From Emmonsiellopsis sp. PD_33 (Eukaryota > Ascomycota > Eurotiomycetes > Onygenales > Ajellomycetaceae): DNA of 46,354 nt. The stretch lies in assembly GCA_032988165.1 (NCBI GenBank), contig JANTQF010000284.1:1-46354 (forward strand), given 5' to 3'. The notes below the pieces were generated by a model. The model did no database searches. It was not told where the DNA came from and was given only the letters and a program-made list of their open reading frames with translations. Shown in pieces: positions 32,625 to 44,707 of this stretch (positions within the stretch are counted from its first letter, which is position 1; each line of letters opens with the position of its first letter). A program made the position numbers and the translations under genes.

Positions 32625-33312
32625 ATGGCGCCGGCGGTTGTGTCGAGCGACGACCCCCGTGGCAAAAAGCGGCCCGCCGCCGACGAGCTCGAGCGCGACA
32701 GCGACCAGCGGCTCACCAAGCGGTTTGGCCTGCTGCATATCGGTATGCTCTCTATATCCATGCTCTGCCTGAAGGACTGCCAAAATATTAATTGGGTCAT
32801 TCTCCCGTCCAGGCCAACAGCACCCATCCCCCATCCAAAATGCGCCCTCCAAACCCGCCCAAAAACCACCCCCCTCCCCCAACGACTCCATGCAGGTCGA
32901 CGACACCAAGCACAGAGTCTACATCCACGATCTAGACAGCGAGCTAGCCGAGATCGAGGCGCAGGAGAACAACGTTGCCTTCCTGCCGGAGATCGAGAAG
33001 CGTCTCATGGCCGTGCCCAAGTCCGTGCTGACCAACAAGCCGCCTGCAAATAATGAGCTGGTGCTGTACCATGTTCCGTCGTCGTTGAGCCTGCCTGAAA
33101 CGCAGGATAGTGTGCGTCGGGCGATTATCGAGGCCAGGGAGCGGGCGAGGGAGAAGAAGGCTGTTGAGGTCGAGGCTGCTACTCTTACTGCGGCTGAGAC
33201 GAAGCATGCGCGGAATGGGTTGTCGTCCACGACGCCTCCTACGGATACCCTCGATAATACACCCGCCTATGGTGCTGACGTTGATGCCATGGATATCGAC
33301 GACGATAGCTGA
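32625..33312 (+). CDS. Small conserved-looking nuclear-type protein of unknown function
   Basis: Exons 32625..32742 and 32813..33312 (70-bp intron, GTATGC...CCAG) encode 205 residues. The N-terminus is basic and disordered (DDPRGKKRPAADELERDSDQ), with a KKRP/KR nuclear-signal-like patch. Then comes an ordered block, KHRVYIHDLDSELAEIEAQE to VPKSVLTN, a short ELVLYHVPSSLSLPE strand, and a helical basic stretch (RRAIIEARERAREKKA). The acidic end is MDIDDDS. No catalytic motif is visible. The split into an ordered core with charged tails suggests a protein- or nucleic-acid-binding subunit; the function is unknown. It is divergent from AlaRS and may be co-expressed with it. Confidence 0.75.
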
Positions 33313-34299
33313 TGATGCCTTCCAAACACATGGAGAAAGATTCACGCTAAAATATAACCAACCACCTTGGGAAACCCATATTGTGGCCTTGGCTGGTATA
33401 GCTATCAAGGTAGGCATTATTGCTGCATGCAAAAGGCAGCAACAGGAACCGTTTTGGCATCGTATACGGACCATGAAATAACACTACAGTCTTGTCAGGA
33501 CGTTGGGAAAGCCAACCTGTCAAAAGAGTTTCTAGAGAGGGTTCGCCGGGCTCCTATTTATACCGTGGATGCTTATGGGATACGGTAGAGTTCTGTTGAA
33601 TGTGGCAGGATTGCGATGTTGAGGTGGAGTGGTTGGGGCAAATCCCACATTGTGGACTCTTGCAGACAGCTCGACTCATTCTTGGATGTGTACTTTGGTT
33701 TTCTTTTGGATTGGGACTCTATTCATATACTGTATATTTAGGGGAGGTATTTTCGAAGTCTCTATTATTTCGGCTTTGATAGGTTAAGGGGATGAGATTT
33801 AGGGGGAAGGGGGAACTGAGAGAGAGAGGCATTACTTGGTTCTTTAGAGGAATAGAGCTGCGTTTTCCTTTCATATCTTTATTTTCTTTTGGGAAAATAC
33901 TATGCCTTTGTTGGATGGCCTAGTTACTACTCTATGCATATGTGAATATAAACAAACATTGGAATTGTTATCTGTTTTGTGATAATTAAACAATTTGAAG
34001 GGGCGGGTAGTACATTACATAGTAAATAATACAAAAAGTTCAAGGCCAATTTTGGGTGAGAGGTTGGTGTATACAAAAGGAGGCAAAGAAGGGCATATTC
34101 AAGAAGAGCCTCGACTGATGAGGAAAAGGGGTATGATACAATGAACGACAACTAAGAAAAAGAAGGTGGTAAAAAGGAGAGGAGGCGGCGCGAAAGGAGG
34201 AGCTGCACCGGAACAAGGAACAAACAAATGATCTGATCCCGATAGAGTCACCTCCAACAAAATATCATTGAGGAGAGCTAGCCCCCAGTCCTCAGGCCA
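33313..34299. other. Convergent 3' region
   Basis: Roughly 990 bp between two stop codons facing each other. It holds T-rich and A-rich 3' UTR sequence. The frames at 33367-33588 and 33927-34151 lack motifs and I do not consider them genes. Confidence 0.6.
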
Positions 34300-36456
34300 T
34301 CACAGCTTCGCCCTCAACCCGGGAGTAAGTGCCGGCTTCACCCACCTCTCCCACGCCACCCCACAACCCCCGCCCTCCTCATTCATCTTCCTATTAATCG
34401 GCATCTGTCTCGTCCACTCCATCAGCCTCTCATACGCATTCCCATCATACCCGCCAATCGCCGAGCACAAACTCGCATCCGTAAAATCCCACGCATCTGT
34501 TAGCGCAATAGCGTCGGGGAGTAACTCCTCAATCAACTCGTTAACGCACTGTCTGATATCTCTCATTTGATTGAAGTTTAGATACCCGTCTTCAACGAAC
34601 GAGATGGCGTCGTAGGACTGTGGGTGGATGATGGTTGTGAGGGCGAAGAGGGAGCGGAGGCGGGAGAGAGCTGCGTGGATGTTTGAGTCGATGGAGCGGA
34701 TGGACTCGGCGGATGTGATGAAGGAGGAAAGGACTAGGGTTTCGATATATGCGCGTGCGGCGGCGATGAGTTCCATTTGGTTCGTGTTGAAGGCGTCTGT
34801 TGGGCGGGTGCCGTTGAGCTCGGCCGTTTCAATGTCTGTGGAACATTGCTGAAGCAGGCGGAACGCGCGGTGCTTGAAGATGGATAGCTGAATAGCTGGG
34901 TCGAGGAACGTTTTCCCAGAAGCTTTGCATCTCTGTGTCTGTTGAGAGGTCAAGGGTAGCTGGGCGAAAGCTTCTCGAACAATGTCTAGTTGGGGGTGCG
35001 CGTCGATTTGTTTCCCGGCCTTGAGTGTTTTCCAACATTTAAGCAGATAGCGGCCGGTTTGTTGGTACATCACGTAGTTTTCTCCCTCGAATGTAGCCGG
35101 TGCTGTTGCTTCAGCTACAATTCCTGGTAGCCCGCTTGTCAAGACGAATCCATGCCCACCACAGCTTTTCCTGGCATCCTCTGCCCCATCAGCGGCAACC
35201 TGAGTATTCCACGCCTTCAGCCCCGCCAGGAGCATATGGTATAGGCCCATGGAACTATAGTCATTCGTGGCAGCAATCTGCTTGAGACTCTCTTCCAGAT
35301 CACTAAGCGATTTCCTCGTGAAATGGATAGCATACGATCTTGCAATAACTGTAAAAAGCCGGAAATTTTGGGAACGGTAATGGATGATTGATAGCTCGGG
35401 GTTACCGCCACTGGCTCCCTCGGCACCATTATAAAATCCAGCTCCTTGTTCTCGCACAACTGAATATCGTGTTGCGATGGTGGCTGCTTGGGCAAGTTTA
35501 AAGCCGGCTCCAGCAGCGATAGTGGTTCGTGCATGCAACATGGTAAGATAGGTTGACTTGTCATGTGGAGCAGGGATATAAGTTCCGTCTCGGGTAACTT
35601 TTGCATGACCCATCAGCAGATTCGTTCTCGGGACATGTAGGCCAGAGAATATAGCGTATCCATTCGTGGTGCCATTATACCCCATTTTCATTCCTATGTC
35701 GCCAAATTCCACTCCCGGCGCGGGTTTAAAATTGTCGACATTTCGAAGTGGAATTATGAATGGGTGTACACCGTGATCTTTGCCCTTAATAATCAGCCGG
35801 GCCATTAAAATCCCATGCGTACATGAAGATGCCATGGCTCCTGGCCAAAATTTTGCAGACGTAAGAGTGGGAGAATCAACAACAAACTCATCCTTGTCTA
35901 TGTCAAGCGTTGCTGTCGTTTCAATACCCCGAACAAATGTTCCGTGAGCTAGTTCCGTCTGGCAGTAACAGCCACAGATCTTCCCCTGTTTCGCAAGCGG
36001 CACCCAATATTCGATCTGTTCTTTTGATCCTTGAAGCTCGATCGTCGGTATAAACATCATATAATGAAGGCCATAAGGCGTACAGTTGCTGAGGGTATAG
36101 CGCTGGTCCAAACCGTAGAAGAAATCATGGTTATATCGGATTCCATCGACGAATGCAGCAGTCCCCGACTCCATGCCTTGCAGGTACATTGCGTCGCGGT
36201 CCGTGTTTGCATAGATGGCGGGCAGTTTTGACTGGTCCGCGGTACCAGTTGCCTCTTCCACGCGTTGGAAAGCTTCTCGTCGTCTCCTGACCATTTCCTC
36301 CCTGTCAAGTGTTCAGTTGGCAAGTGTAGCAACTTCAGGTATAGAGAACATGCTGTCATACCCATTGTAGATGATACATGTCAGTTTATATGGGTCAAAG
36401 GTGGCACCCTGCCTAGCCCGGTTCATCAAAATTTGCTGTGTGTTCGGAGAGGCCAT
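34300..36456 (-). CDS. Peroxisomal acyl-CoA oxidase
   Basis: Exons 36456..36362 and 36301..34300 with a 60-bp intron (GTATGA...ACAG) encode 698 residues, a normal length. Family features: YGLDQRYTLSNCTPYGLHY, a FAD-domain stretch AHGTFVRGIETTATLD, the SCGGHGF loop, and TFEGENYVMYQQTGRYLLK. The last contains the Glu that acts as catalytic base in known acyl-CoA oxidases. The protein ends in AKL, a valid PTS1 signal, so import into peroxisomes is expected. It catalyses the first step of peroxisomal beta-oxidation, acyl-CoA to trans-2-enoyl-CoA, passing electrons to oxygen and forming hydrogen peroxide. Chain-length preference cannot be read from the sequence. It is divergent from the GPALPP gene across 1.26 kb. 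Confidence 0.94.
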
Positions 36457-37717
36457 AGTGGTAGGAATACCAGAGCAATTGGATTGTTAGGATTGATCAG
36501 AGTGAACTTCTCGCCACAGATTTCTTTCACGATGCGAAAAGGGTGTGACTATTCCTTCAGTCCAGAAGACTGGGGATGCCCCTTTTATTAATAGTTTCTG
36601 TATGATTTTGGCCCCTTCAACTCACATGCCTGTGATGCCGCCGTCTCAGGTGGGGCTTACGGAGATGATATCCGTGCTAGTAGCATCTATCGGCCTGCTT
36701 GGAGATCTTTGGCGTCGTCGCTTGCAGCCCGGAATGCCACAGATGGACCCCAAACCTGTAATAGTCCCCGCCCCCCCTTTGGAGATGCAACCAAGGAGTT
36801 GCCCCCAGTTCTCGGCAATGCCCAAGGATTGGCGATGCGGGGTCCGGCATCGGCAGAGGCCAGATATACGGTCAACCTGCTTCATCATTCCTCAAATAGC
36901 GTTTTCAGGTGCGGCTGATCCTCCCTGATTCGAATGATGTCTGATATCATGGGATAACACAATCTGAAGTATAAATAAAGATCGGAGCTAAAATATGCAG
37001 TTAGAAATACGAGGAGCGGTGCCGTCTGTCGAACATGGTCCCCGCCCGGCAGTTAGTTAAGCTCAACGGAGCGCCAGCTAGTGTATCTTGGTGTCCTCTT
37101 CATTGGACATCTGGTTTTATTCTCGTGGGTCAACGAAAGCTTACTGGAGAACATTTGACCAGAAGCCGGATGATATCCTAGCTCGCATATATGAAAACAC
37201 ATATTATAGACGGCCGTAAATGCGTTCATGGTCAGCTCTCCTTGAGTCAAGGTTTATGTTTTTCGGCATTAGCTGCGACATTTTGTTCCGTATGCTGCTT
37301 GGCAGTGTAGCGTTTAGCAAGATTCACACCACTCCACGAGAGGATAGCTAAGAAGAATAGACCGCATGCCCGCACGAATGAGGAAGACCAAGATGTTGTT
37401 CAAGTCTTCGGGGTCTGTTGTTGACTTGATGTCAGAACTTTATCGACACATAAAATTGCTTGGCACCTAACGAATCAAGCTACGCTAGACTGTTTTCGGA
37501 ATAGTAGAAAGATTGTCGGAATAACGTTGGTCCGCCGGTTCCTGATGGCGAACAGCGTTGAGGATTCCAAGACTTCGAAGGATATCGTCACGCCTTTAAA
37601 AGGGAATAGGTCTTCTGAGTACATATATCCCCCTGGAACTCCGCCTGCTAGGCTACCGCATTCTACCGATTCTTTGTTCCTAGTGATTCTGAGCCAACAG
37701 CACCGGGATTCCAGGCC
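36457..37717. other. Divergent intergenic region
   Basis: 1.26 kb between the acyl-CoA oxidase and GPALPP gene starts. It must hold both promoters. Several short frames overlap at 36545-36928 on both strands without motifs. An ATG at 37545 opens a 58-codon frame that ends on the TGA overlapping the GPALPP start codon (see findings). No other gene is visible. Confidence 0.5.
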
Positions 37718-38576
37718 ATGACAGCGACTGCCGGCCCCCAGCGGCCACCGTCTCCCAAGGAGAAGCGCAAGCGTGATGAAGAGGATGGCACAGATGTTCG
37801 TCCTCATGGCTCCGAAAAGCCCCCTTCGAATTTTACAAAGAAGCCAAAAACCATAGGCCCAACTTTGCCGCCTCTCAATGTCACCCAAGATGACAGTAGC
37901 AGTGATAGCGACGATGATTACGGACCGTCCCTACCTCCAGCTGGCGGAGCTGCTGCTCTGAAGGATAGCCATAGCGGTTTTGATCGCAACGAGAACCAGG
38001 CTACTTCAGCGGTCTTAATGCCAGAGATTACAAAGCGGGACGATTGGATGCTTAAACCTCCGGAACACGATGACTGGTCGTCGCGCGTCGATCCGACGAA
38101 AATACGGAATCGCAAATTCAATACCGGCAAAGGCGCGACCACTAAGCCTAAGTCGGGTCAACCGGGAGTCGGAACTTGGACCGAAACCGCAGAAGAGAAG
38201 AGAAAACGGCTGGAGGCTGAAGTGATGGGAATCCAGGCCCCCGCAAACTCCGCTGCAGGGCTGGAAGGTGGAAGTTCCGAACAGGACGCTGCAATGGCGA
38301 AACGGGTCCGAGAGTATAACGTATGTAGACCATGCAGCCAGCAACGAGTAAACAAATAACTAACATGTTTTACAGGAAAAGCAGAGGAAAACCACATTGT
38401 ATTCACAGCATCAGTCTAGTACGTCCAAAGAGGAAGAGGACGATCCTAGCGCGCGTCCATTCGATAAAGAAAAAGACATTCGTGGTCCAACAAAAGTCAA
38501 CCAAGCCCAAAGACGTGAGCTGCTCAACCGGTCTTCGGATTTCAACACTCGATTTTCTGGGGGAAAATTCCTATGA
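37718..38576 (+). CDS. GPALPP/DUF3752 domain protein
   Basis: Exons 37718..38320 and 38376..38576 (55-bp intron, GTATGT...ACAG) encode 267 residues. The disordered charged protein has repeated GPxLPP motifs (IGPTLPPLN, YGPSLPPAG), an acidic serine patch (DDSSSDSDDDYG), then KRDDWMLKPPEHDDW. The conserved DUF3752 C-terminus (DIRGPTKVNQAQRRELLNR, ending SGGKFL) lies wholly in exon 2, which supports the splice. The human relative is GPALPP1. Its biochemical role is unknown; a nuclear, RNA-processing-related location is inferred from charge and motif style. The ATG overlaps the stop of an upstream small frame. Confidence 0.88.
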
Positions 38577-39947
38577 ACGCCTCGCCAGAGAGTATTTGGC
38601 TACCGCTATTTCTGCAATATCAGTCGTGGACTGTATCTCGCCGATACGAGGTCCTGGTCCTACAGGCTTGGTCACGCAACACGAGACTTCCATCTATTTT
38701 GTATGAAGCAGAAACCGATTCGGGCTATGCGGATGGCTGGCTAAACCAGAGAATACCAGAAAACCGATCCTAGACGATCCCATTTTTCGGATCCCGAGAC
38801 CTTGTACCACAGTACTTTTCGCAGTGCATGGGAGATCTGTGCACGGATGGATCCAATGCCACGGAGGTCACATGATTGCTGCGGGAAGTTGGTAAAGATT
38901 TTATAGAACGTATTCAGTCCATAAATAATCGGCCCCCGAGCGATTAGGCCGCCGAGTTGGGCGGACGACATGCTTCGACTGCGGAGGAACATTCCTGTGA
39001 TCAGTATCCCGCCGCCAACATCCGAGTCTCGTCACCGCATCGGGAAATTTCACCGTCTACTAAAAATACATTATTCAGTAACATAGCCAGAGTTATGTTG
39101 CCACGCAAGTACTAGACGTTGTGGATATTCCATCGAAGCATACCAATACGATCGAGATCTTTCGGCGACCAATATGTTGAAAATAGAAAAATATTAAGTT
39201 TATTGGCATGAGCTTATTGGCATTTAGCTTTTGGCTCATAATTACTTATTTCCCCAAATTCACTACCAAATTCCCCATCACAGAGCGAAATTGACATCCC
39301 CTCAGTTAGTCCTTACGCAGGATTTACATACGCCTAGCACGACAGTGACCTTATCAGGAAAAATTTAAACGGGCCTGTCAGCGACAGCTATGCTCACATT
39401 CTGTCGCACTGTTGGATTGTCCTGTGCAACACGCCTGCAGCAACGGCATGGCTCTGTCATTTCATCCGCCTCCCCAACCCTGAGCATCCTTGCCTATATC
39501 CATCTGGGGTAATAGGAAGCAATATCATGTTGAGGAGCAAACGCAAGTAGTGAACTACTCGTCGCATAAACCACCTAACCCCCATTTCTAACACCAAGGA
39601 ACAACTCCCGAGAAAACCGCGCTACCATGGAACCAGATTATTATTCCATCCAAACTATTTGTGACGAGATTCGCCGTGGGGCTAAATAGATGTAGTGCCA
39701 CGTTGAATTTGGACAGAAAATCGGACGCACTATTGCTCGGCATTCCATAGGCATGTTCCCCACCTGCATGTCTGGGATGTAGATTGTTCTTGTACAGTAC
39801 ATTCGTGCTTTATGTCCCATAAGACAACAAGGGTCGCTCGCTGATCTGGCAGCCTCACATTCCTTGGAAGCAGAGGGAAGTATTTGAGAGTACAGTATCT
39901 CATATTCCTCTATCCCGCTACTGCAAAAGGGATACCTGACCCCGACC
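38577..39947. other. Intergenic region with AT-rich core
   Basis: No supported gene. A minus-strand 83-codon frame at 38741-38992 begins with a helix-like, serine-rich start (MFLRSRSMSSAQLGGL) but has no recognisable domain. From about 39060 to 39330 the DNA is AT-rich. The right part is the carboxypeptidase promoter. Confidence 0.5.
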
Positions 39948-41664
39948 ATGTGGTCGTCTTTATTCCTATTTCTCGCTCTCTGTCTCGTGGCACTAGGGGC
40001 CGCGCAACAACTTCCACCTACTGATGGCCCTCAAGCGGGTGAATTCTTCATTCGGGGGAAGAGAGACACAACCTCAACAGAGAAAAGGGGATACAGCTCT
40101 TTCCTAACCAAAAAAACCGAAGGTCAGCTTGCTCCTCCATCGTCCTTAACCGGAGATACCAATTTACCAACACTGACCATTAGAATTCCTACTCAATGGC
40201 ACGAATATCCCAGACGTCCCCTTTGATATAGGCGAAGCGTATGCAGGCCTTCTTCCCATTTCATCGGAGGCGGATGAGACTGCGAAATTGTATTTCTTTT
40301 TTATGCCCTCGCAGAATCCTCTCGCGGCAGATGAGATCACAATTTGGCTCAATGGAGGCCCCGGCTGTAGCTCCCTGGAAGGCCTATTCCAGGAGAATGG
40401 CCCGTTCATCCACCAGTATGGGACATTTGCTCCTGTGCGGAACCAATGGAGCTGGACCAATTTGACAAATATGGTGTGGATTGAACAGTGAGAGTTCCAA
40501 CCTTAATTACTATAAGCTATGGCATTTACTGATAGGATATCGACAGGCCAGTTGGCACGGGGTTCACGCAAGGGACTCCCACTGCACGAAATGAGGACGA
40601 CCTTGCCAAGCAGTTTCTGGGTTTCTTCAAAAATTTTGTGGAAACATTTGGGCTTCATGGGAAGAAGATATCTATTACGGGCGAAAGTTATGCTGGGGTC
40701 TATATTCCATATATTGCAGACGCAATGTTTAACAAAGAGGACAAGGAATATTTCAACATCCAAAATACCCTACTCTTCGACCCATCAATAAACGATGAAC
40801 GAGTTCTTACACAAAGTAAGTCCCGTCCCCGTAAAATAAAAACAATCACCCAACTAACACCCCATAGTCCCCGCCGTCGCCTTCGTGGACAAATGGTCGG
40901 GCCTTTTCCCCTTCAACACCTCATTCAAAAACCACATCCATACCCTCGCCAATGACTGCGGCTACACGAGCTACCTAACCACCAACCTCGTCTACCCACC
41001 TGCAGGCCCTTTCCCGCCCCTATCCCCACTCAATCCTGCCTGCAAGCTCTACGAAATAATCTTCGACGCCATAACGCTCATAAACCCCTGCTTCGACGTC
41101 TACCAAGCCGCAACCACCTGCCCGGTCCTCTGGGACCCGCTCGGTTTCCCAGGCTCATTCTACTACACGCCCCCCGGCGCCCAGATCTACTTCAACCGCA
41201 CAGACGTGCAACAAGCCATCAACGCCCCGCCCACTAACTGGAGCGAATGCCCCCCTGACAGCTCCCCCCCTGTCTTCATAAATGGCAATGACACCTCACC
41301 CGCATCCTCCTACTCCGTATTACCCGCCGTCATTGAGCGGTCCAATCGCACCATCATCGCGCATGGAGATTTAGACTTTCTCCTGACCGTGCAAGGCACG
41401 CTGCTGACTATCCAGAACATGACGTGGAATGGGGCGCAAGGGTTCTCAGCAGAGCCGGATGGGGAGCTGTTTGTACCGTATCATCCCAAGGGGGCCGTGG
41501 AGTCGATGGGCGGAGCGGGGGTGATGGGGAAGTTTCGGACGGAGAGGGGGCTGACGTTTGCAGAGCTGTTTTTGACGGGGCATATGGTGCCGCAGTATAG
41601 TCCTGCGGCGTCTTATAGGCTTGTGGAGTTTATGTTGGGGAGGATTGATGATTTGGGGGAGTGA
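39948..41664 (+). CDS. Secreted serine carboxypeptidase (peptidase family S10)
   Basis: Four exons (39948..40122, 40184..40487, 40547..40815, 40868..41664) join in phase to 514 residues. A signal peptide (about 1-19, ending in GAA) is followed by a short propeptide-like stretch. Catalytic Ser207 lies in GESYAG, Asp419 in HGDLDFLL and His488 in TGHMVPQYSP. The substrate-binding motif NGGPGCSS is at 115-122. Several N-x-S/T sites and paired cysteines fit an extracellular or vacuolar glycoprotein. It removes C-terminal residues from peptides at acid pH. It resembles the carboxypeptidase S1 group of Penicillium and Aspergillus. The first intron uses a GTCAGC donor; the join gives an uninterrupted TEEFLLNGTNIPD. 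Confidence 0.93.
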
Positions 41665-42453
41665 TTTTTTCTTTTGTTTTATTTTCTTTTTGTTTGGGAT
41701 AGATGTGTGGTTTTAGGGGATTTCAAGGGGTTCCTTGACTTACCATGTCTCATTTTGATGGTGTGCTATCTTATGAAAATGGTTTTTTCATTGCGGCTTA
41801 TCCGGTTCCATTCTATAACTCATGATAAAATAAAACCTCCTCATGTTAACAATACATCTTGTAGTGCCTACGATCCCTAGTACCTATCAATGACGTACTG
41901 GCTAAGGATAGCATGGCACAAAGAAAGAAAGAAAGAAAGGACAAGAACAAGAAAATGAAAAGAAAGAAAAGAACAAGGTGGAAATATCCCTCACATCTCA
42001 ACATCTGCACCCAGGTTTTTTCTTTTCTTGTATGCAACTTTCCTGAATCCATGGCTAGCTAGCTATTCTTGACAACCAACATCAACAAACGCATGGCTCC
42101 AACCGCCAACACTGCCTAGTTAGTTGGCTAAAACAGCCCATACTGGATTAAATGCACGAATTAGGGGAAAAAAAGGAAAGACCCAAATTACATGAAGTAC
42201 TGTTTGTTTGTTTGTTTCGCCCTGGATGCCAAAAGTATATTTGATAGCTGGATATCTTTCTACCTAACGAGTGACGATACTCGGGCGCTGGGAAGACCAT
42301 ATATACAAATGCAGTGATTCAAGGGTACCTATCCAGAACAGGCAGTTAACTGCACATCTCCACCACTCAGATAAGAGACCTAGCTCCCTGTGGTTCCATC
42401 AAACATGAACATTACCACTCTCTACCCAATCAAACCGCCCGTTCCCAATCCAA
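41665..42453. other. Convergent 3' region with simple repeats
   Basis: Carboxypeptidase and AA9 3' ends face each other here. Contains (AAAG)n at 41920-41939 and (GTTT)n at 42202-42217. No coding motif seen. Confidence 0.6.
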
Positions 42454-43264
42454 TCATCCGGTCCACAACGCAGGTCCTGGAATCGGATAGCTCGTAAACT
42501 CTCCATAAAGATTAAACAAAATGCCCGGATCCGACGCCGTATAAAACGACGTCGCCGCCGTTCCCCCAGGGCTCGCACTGCCACCCCCAGTAACCTCCAA
42601 ATTGATACACTGCGGATAACTCTGCGCCCCATTGGCATTGCCAGCCGAATGCAGCGCAATAATCTCATGGCGGAGCACATACTTTCCCGGCGCCAGGGAG
42701 GCCGGGATAGTCGTGGTCCACGTCAGGCTGTTGGCGAGTAGCTGGTCCGAGGCCCAGGTGCCCGGGTTCGAGCCGGAGATTAAACCGGACTCAGCCGTCT
42801 TGGCCCAGCTGAGGCTGGTCTTGTCGATGCTGGACCAGTCGGTAGAGGCTGGGACGGCGGCCATGTATTCGATCACGGGCCCGTGGTGGGAGTCCGGCCA
42901 TGTGTTCCATGTTAGATCGATGGTGCTGCCGGCGGCGACGGTAGCGGCTATTGGGGCGGGGGTGGATCCCCGGTGACAGATTATGTCTGCGCTGCCGAAT
43001 TGGTCGGGAGCGACGAAGCCGTTGTCCGTTACGGTGGTGCCCCAGCCGATTGTGTCGGGGTGGTCTGGATTGTAAGGATAGTCGTCTGCGAGCCAGCCAG
43101 TGTATCTATTTTTGGGCGTTGTGTTAATTAATCAAGAACTTGACGATCGGGAGATCTACGTACGTAGTGCCGCCGATGGTAATAGCTGAGAGATACCCAT
43201 GAGCGGTTACCTGCCGGATGGATAGAAGTCCTGCAAGCAGGAGGGTTGTCCGAACAGGGAGCAT
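42454..43264 (-). CDS. AA9 lytic polysaccharide monooxygenase
   Basis: Exons 43264..43164 and 43105..42454 with a 58-bp intron (GTACGT...ATAG) encode 250 residues. The signal peptide ends ...QVTA, leaving His22 as the mature N-terminus (HGYLSAITIGG), the histidine-brace hallmark. The second copper His is His107 in WPDSHHGPV. The axial Tyr197 sits in QSYPQCINLEV, with Gln195 and His186 (ALHSAG) as second-sphere residues. It is a single catalytic domain with no carbohydrate-binding module. AA9 enzymes use copper and a peroxide or oxygen co-substrate to cleave cellulose or hemicellulose oxidatively. C1 or C4 regioselectivity cannot be assigned by eye. Confidence 0.94.
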
Positions 43265-43543
43265 CCTCACTGGTGGGGTGCTTTTTTCAGATATATTAGG
43301 ATAGGTAAGGTAGATTCGTATATAGATGTGCTGATAGGTATGAAGCGTAATTAAAAGTGTACAGGGGAAGATTAAACAACGATTTTCGAGAGATCAGAGC
43401 GGCTTTTGTATCCCAGGGCCAGGGAAGAGGGGACATAATCCCCACAGGCAAAATTCCCTTCTAGGTTCTTGGAGAGGTAATTCCGCAGCTGGCCGCGTGT
43501 CTCGGGGTGGGCTCTCATGGAAACCAAATTTGCCATTGGATCT

Positions 43544-43891
43544 CTACCCCGTCATGAGAAGAGGAGAAAGGTCATAGTTGAACGGAGCTAAAATATCAAT
43601 GGAGCAAACGGAGTCGGCAGGGGGGATACGGTCCGTAGGGTCCGTATAGACATTTGTATCGAGAGGGGGGAGAATCATCACTGCTACCATCTTCAATGGT
43701 GGCACATGGCACACCGGGGGGGGAAACTCCGTGCCAAAATCTGATAAGTCCCAGGAAACACGAATGGATAATATCCTCAACCCTGGCATAGAACTAGGGC
43801 GCAGACGTGGATAAACAGTTAGAGGGGACATCGTCCAATTTAAACCCTGCAGTGAGATCATTTGAGCACTATTGATTTGGCAAGCCGCCAA
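43544..43891 (-). CDS. Uncharacterised ORF, weak candidate
   Basis: A 115-codon frame with fairly balanced composition (SPLTVYPRLRPSSMPGLRIL, SWDLSDFGTEFPPP, PADSVCSIDILAPFNYDLS). No domain or signal is recognised and no clear splice partner was found. It might be an exon of a gene that also includes 44131-44577. Confidence 0.25.
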   Translation of the reverse strand: MAACQINSAQMISLQGLNWTMSPLTVYPRLRPSSMPGLRILSIRVSWDLSDFGTEFPPPVCHVPPLKMVAVMILPPLDTNVYTDPTDRIPPADSVCSIDILAPFNYDLSPLLMTG

Positions 43892-44130
43892 AAGCCAACA
43901 AGAGGGATCAAGCAGGTCATTATGCAGGGCCTCTAGCAGTGGCCAAGAAAGGAAAAGGAGGGAACGCGGAGAGAGGGGTAAAGAAAGAATTCTTCATCCT
44001 TGTTTCCAATTCGTCACACTGAGCGCCAAGTTTTTCCGTATACTGATTTTTCTTCCGTCAGTTGTAGGTGTTCTGTTTCCTTCTCGAAACAGGGGGGTTG
44101 AGCATTTCCCCAGACCCCGCAATTTATCCA

Positions 44131-44577
44131 CTATCCCGACTGACGTGAAGAACTGGGGAGATCCCCTTGCCCTAGCTCGGGTTGCATTTTGGGTGCCGAT
44201 AACCCTGGCTGGACACTTTCGAGAGGGCTGGAAGCCGGGTTTAATAAAGAAATCGCATGGCAGTCATCCATGAGCATGAGTTTCAAAGCACCTATCCCGG
44301 GAATCCTAGGAGGCTTGTCTCTCATGACGAGTATCCGTTGTAACCCTGGAAATCCCTCGACCTTCAACGGCAGCCATCTTGCATCCCGCGCCAAGACGGA
44401 AAAGGCCCAAGTTCCCTCTGTCGCATTTTGAGAGTCCCGCAATAGCCAAGAAAACGAAGTAAAGGTCTTAGAGCACAAACTTGTGTGGCAATTAATATAT
44501 TCTTCGATGGCGAGAGGTTGGAGGAGTTGATGCCCTGAAATGGCGCTAGTCCGAATAGGACAAGTATGCCGATCCAT
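44131..44577 (-). CDS. Uncharacterised ORF, weak candidate
   Basis: A 148-codon frame starting at ATG 44577, including TFTSFSWLLRDSQNATEGTW and GFPGLQRILVMRDKPPR. It has ordinary amino-acid composition but no motif I recognise. It lies just before the CpG-free block starting near 44708. Possibly one gene with 43544-43891; unproven. Confidence 0.25.
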   Translation of the reverse strand: MDRHTCPIRTSAISGHQLLQPLAIEEYINCHTSLCSKTFTSFSWLLRDSQNATEGTWAFSVLARDARWLPLKVEGFPGLQRILVMRDKPPRIPGIGALKLMLMDDCHAISLLNPASSPLESVQPGLSAPKMQPELGQGDLPSSSRQSG

Positions 44578-44707
44578 GGCTGAAATAGCCCACTTTAATA
44601 GGCCATGACTAAGCGGAAATGCAAGTCACGTGGCAGAGTCAAACCTTAATTATGCAACCCAAGCCCTAATTCGACTTTCTGATATCAGACAATTCTCATC
44701 ACATTCG

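Noticed and set aside
32352..33053. 233-codon plus-strand frame over the AlaRS/unknown-gene boundary
   Set aside because: Its start runs antisense through AlaRS sequence and it reads through the intron at 32743-32812. The spliced 205-residue model explains the part that is real.
38741..38992. 83-codon minus-strand frame
   Set aside because: Helix-like N-terminus but no recognisable domain or splice partner; not enough to call a gene.
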